Source: an uncultured Eubacteriales bacterium (lineage in GTDB: Bacteria; Bacillota; Clostridia; Christensenellales; Borkfalkiaceae). Taken from it: a DNA stretch of 25,986 nt. The translations under genes were made by a program, and so were the position numbers. Numbering within the stretch: position 1 is the stretch's first letter; the number at the start of each line of letters is the position of its first letter. The stretch is from positions 1 through 25,986 of the forward strand of contig CAJLXC010000018.1 of assembly GCA_905210545.1 (NCBI GenBank). Reading direction: 5' to 3'. The notes under the pieces are model-generated. The model was not told the origin of the DNA. It did not search any database and saw only the letters and a list, made by a program, of their open reading frames with translations. Shown here one piece after another: positions 24,534 through 25,986 of the stretch.

Positions 24534-25073
24534 TTATTTGATACTCTTTTTGTCGTGTATCAAAATTTTTGGGTCACACGCTCCTACCGATAAGTTATCT
24601 TTGTTGACCTCGCCACACTCTATTATTTGAGTAGTCGCGGCTTTTACCTTACCACCGAATGTAAATTCACATCTAAATTCGGCGTGACAGTGCTCGCATA
24701 GAAATCTATAACTTGAACCGTCCGATTTAACATACAAACTTTGCGGTTTTCCGCAAAATACACATTCGGGTGTCACTCGTCTTATTGTATCAATAAATGT
24801 TGCGTTTAAGCCTTTATTTTTGTATCCTTTCGGCGGAAATTCTACAAACTTATCTTTTTCGGCAATATCGCCGTCATACTCGTGAGAAAAACCGCATTTA
24901 CCGCACTGATAAATAGACTTACGCTTGCCAGAAAGACCTGCCGCCAAACCGACACCACCTAAAAGTACGCCGCCTATAACTGCGTGCTTTGCATTAAAGC
25001 CTTTCTTAGCAGTGTCAATTAAATGCCATTCATCTTGCGCTCCACACATAGGGCATTTGTTAGGAGCTTGCAT
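24534..25073 (-). CDS. Double zinc-ribbon protein of unknown function
   Basis: 179 residues with two four-cysteine zinc sites. Site one is split: C7-x2-C10 at the start and C57-x2-C60 later, with a glycine-rich hydrophobic segment (about 31-48, AVIGGVLLGGVGLAAGL) between them, so the ribbon appears to carry a membrane-seeking or lipid-contact hairpin. Site two is C104-x2-C107 and C126-x2-C129 (ECVFCGKPQ, LCEHCHAEF). The start codon overlaps the stop of the upstream gene (TAATG), and GGAG within that gene serves as ribosome binding site, so the two are translationally coupled. Similar zinc-ribbon plus hydrophobic proteins are often uncharacterised stress or phage-related genes. No function can be named. 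Confidence 0.8.
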   Translation of the reverse strand: MQAPNKCPMCGAQDEWHLIDTAKKGFNAKHAVIGGVLLGGVGLAAGLSGKRKSIYQCGKCGFSHEYDGDIAEKDKFVEFPPKGYKNKGLNATFIDTIRRVTPECVFCGKPQSLYVKSDGSSYRFLCEHCHAEFRCEFTFGGKVKAATTQIIECGEVNKDNLSVGACDPKILIHDKKSIK

Positions 25074-25828
25074 TATTCGTTATCTCCATTCATAAATTCG
25101 TGGTTGATAGTAATAAAACCGCCGCGACCTTGACTTCTATGGTTTACGGCAATACCAGCCCAATCAAGAATTCCCGAATAGTATGTAGAGCGGCGCAGTG
25201 TGGTATCGCCTATATGCGCACCGTAAAACTCGGTAGAAATGAACCCGTCTATCGTATCTAACGGCAAATCGTCACTGCCTATTGTCGCACCGCTTTGTGC
25301 GGCACTGTCACCGCGATATATTTTACCGCCCAACGAGATTGCTTTCTTTACAATAGCATCGAATATACGCCATTCCAACACAACACCGCGAAGTCCTTTC
25401 GACTCTAAACCGCCTTTTGTAGACGAAATCCAAAACGGCACAGGCTCGCCTTTAAGTACGGGCATAAGCGCTTGACCGCCGCAAGCAATAATCTTGTCTT
25501 GTAAAGTTCGTATTACTTTACTGCCATTCGACATTGCTGTCAATTTATTTTTGTCAATCATTTTTTTTCCTCCAAGTTTTAGATTGATTGTATTTAATAG
25601 ACTTTTTACTTCGCCATTACTTTTATTGTAATCGTTTTGCATTTTGGAAATATTGCCCTCTACAAGCAGAAATTGTTTGACAAATTCCCACTCATTTGAT
25701 TCCAAGTCCCCAAAATCGCTAATAGCAAAATTGCCGTTTATTTTTATTCCGCAACCTTGACACGAAAGCTCGGAAATAATTAAATCATTGCCGCAGACAG
25801 GACATTTTTTTAAGATATTGTTTGACAT
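25073..25828 (-). CDS. DUF2089-like zinc-ribbon/HTH protein with an unrecognised C-terminal domain
   Basis: 251 residues. Residues 5-88 look like DUF2089: a zinc ribbon (C9, C12, C23, C26; KCPVCGNDL, SCQGCGIKI), then NGNFAISDFGDLESNEWEFVKQFL and a helix-turn-helix-like segment ending LLNTINLKLG, as in putative regulators of that family. Residues 105-251 form a second domain not recognised here, with GLESKGLRGVVLEWRIFDAIV, GDSAAQSGATIGSDDLPLDTI, and near the end LRRSTYYSGILDWAGI and GRGGFITI, which read like a winged-helix or effector domain. It is first in a two-gene unit with the double zinc-ribbon protein, AAGGAG upstream and a perfect promoter. It may be a DNA-binding regulator; that is an inference. 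Confidence 0.75.
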   Translation of the reverse strand: MSNNILKKCPVCGNDLIISELSCQGCGIKINGNFAISDFGDLESNEWEFVKQFLLVEGNISKMQNDYNKSNGEVKSLLNTINLKLGGKKMIDKNKLTAMSNGSKVIRTLQDKIIACGGQALMPVLKGEPVPFWISSTKGGLESKGLRGVVLEWRIFDAIVKKAISLGGKIYRGDSAAQSGATIGSDDLPLDTIDGFISTEFYGAHIGDTTLRRSTYYSGILDWAGIAVNHRSQGRGGFITINHEFMNGDNE

Positions 25829-25854
25829 AGGTGAAATCTCCTTAATTTTTTCTA

Positions 25855-25883
25855 ATTATAATACATAATCGACTATATGTCAA
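25855..25883 (-). promoter_or_regulatory. Perfect-consensus sigma-A promoter for the zinc-ribbon cassette
   Basis: On the minus strand TTGACA (25883-25878), a 17-bp spacer and TATAAT (25860-25855), giving a leader of about 20 bases. A promoter this good with a helix-turn-helix protein as first gene suggests repression by a bound regulator. Confidence 0.85.
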
Positions 25884-25909
25884 CTGATTTTAGCGCATAA
25901 TTTCTAAAT

Positions 25910-25928
25910 AGAATAAATATTTTATTCT
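25910..25928. promoter_or_regulatory. AT-rich palindrome upstream of the cassette promoter
   Basis: AGAATAAA (25910-25917) and TTTATTCT (25921-25928) form a perfect 8-3-8 inverted repeat 27 bp upstream of the -35 element. It could be a regulator site, or a terminator for a gene beyond the window end. AT content alone makes chance palindromes likely. Confidence 0.35.
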
Positions 25929-25986
25929 TAATCAAAAATAATAGATAATTTTTTCGCGTAATGCGATTTTTTATTTTTTGAACAAT

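Noticed and set aside
1..25986. CRISPR array, insertion sequence or attachment site
   Set aside because: No regularly spaced long repeats, transposase or integrase genes, or matching direct repeats flanking the right-end genes were found by eye.

Overview
The window looks like the chromosome of a low-to-mid GC Gram-positive, probably an endospore-forming member of the Clostridia. The evidence is a str operon in the order rpsL-rpsG-fusA-tuf next to rpoBC, strong AGGAGG ribosome binding sites, near-consensus TTGACA/TATAAT promoters, an RqcP/YabO-type S4 protein, and a SpoIIQ-like peptidase with a promoter that reads like a sigma-F/G site. Assignment below class level is not possible from the sequence alone.

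Layout. Positions 1-341 hold no convincing gene, only hairpins and a short tandem repeat. Positions 342-5538 (minus strand) carry cell-envelope and possible sporulation genes: a BspA-type leucine-rich-repeat lipoprotein, an M1 metallopeptidase lipoprotein, a SpoIIQ-like M23 protein, a small membrane-anchored protein, and a protein that looks like a degenerate glycerol-1-phosphate/iron-alcohol dehydrogenase. A divergent HU gene follows (5716-5985, plus). Positions 6093-9086 (minus) look like an operon of an M20 peptidase, a TIM-barrel sugar isomerase/epimerase and an EamA transporter.

Positions 9257-21581 (minus) are the core gene-expression block: rpoB-rpoC, then rpsL-rpsG-fusA, then tuf. Clear separate promoters precede rpoB, rpsL and tuf. 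The rpsL-rpsG gap is unusually long and highly structured. rplJ/rplL are not upstream of rpoB. Instead a divergent pair, rqcP and a fused ispDF, starts from a promoter that lies inside the rpoB leader, so the two 5' leaders should overlap in antisense.

From about 23.26 kb the character changes. There are scattered TGTCATTGCG repeats, a small gene with a phage-regulator-like C-terminus, a long gene-free stretch ending in a strong terminator, and a two-gene minus-strand cassette of zinc-ribbon proteins (a DUF2089-like regulator with an unrecognised C-terminal domain, plus a double zinc-ribbon protein). This cassette has a perfect-consensus promoter. The right end is the most accessory-looking part of the window.

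The most interesting non-coding signals are three: a hairpin that hides the ribosome binding site of the gene at 3818-4243 while a sigma-F/G-like promoter is placed to start transcription inside that hairpin's loop; the structured rpsL-rpsG spacer; and the overlapping divergent rpoB/rqcP promoters. No rRNA, tRNA, CRISPR array or intact insertion sequence was seen.
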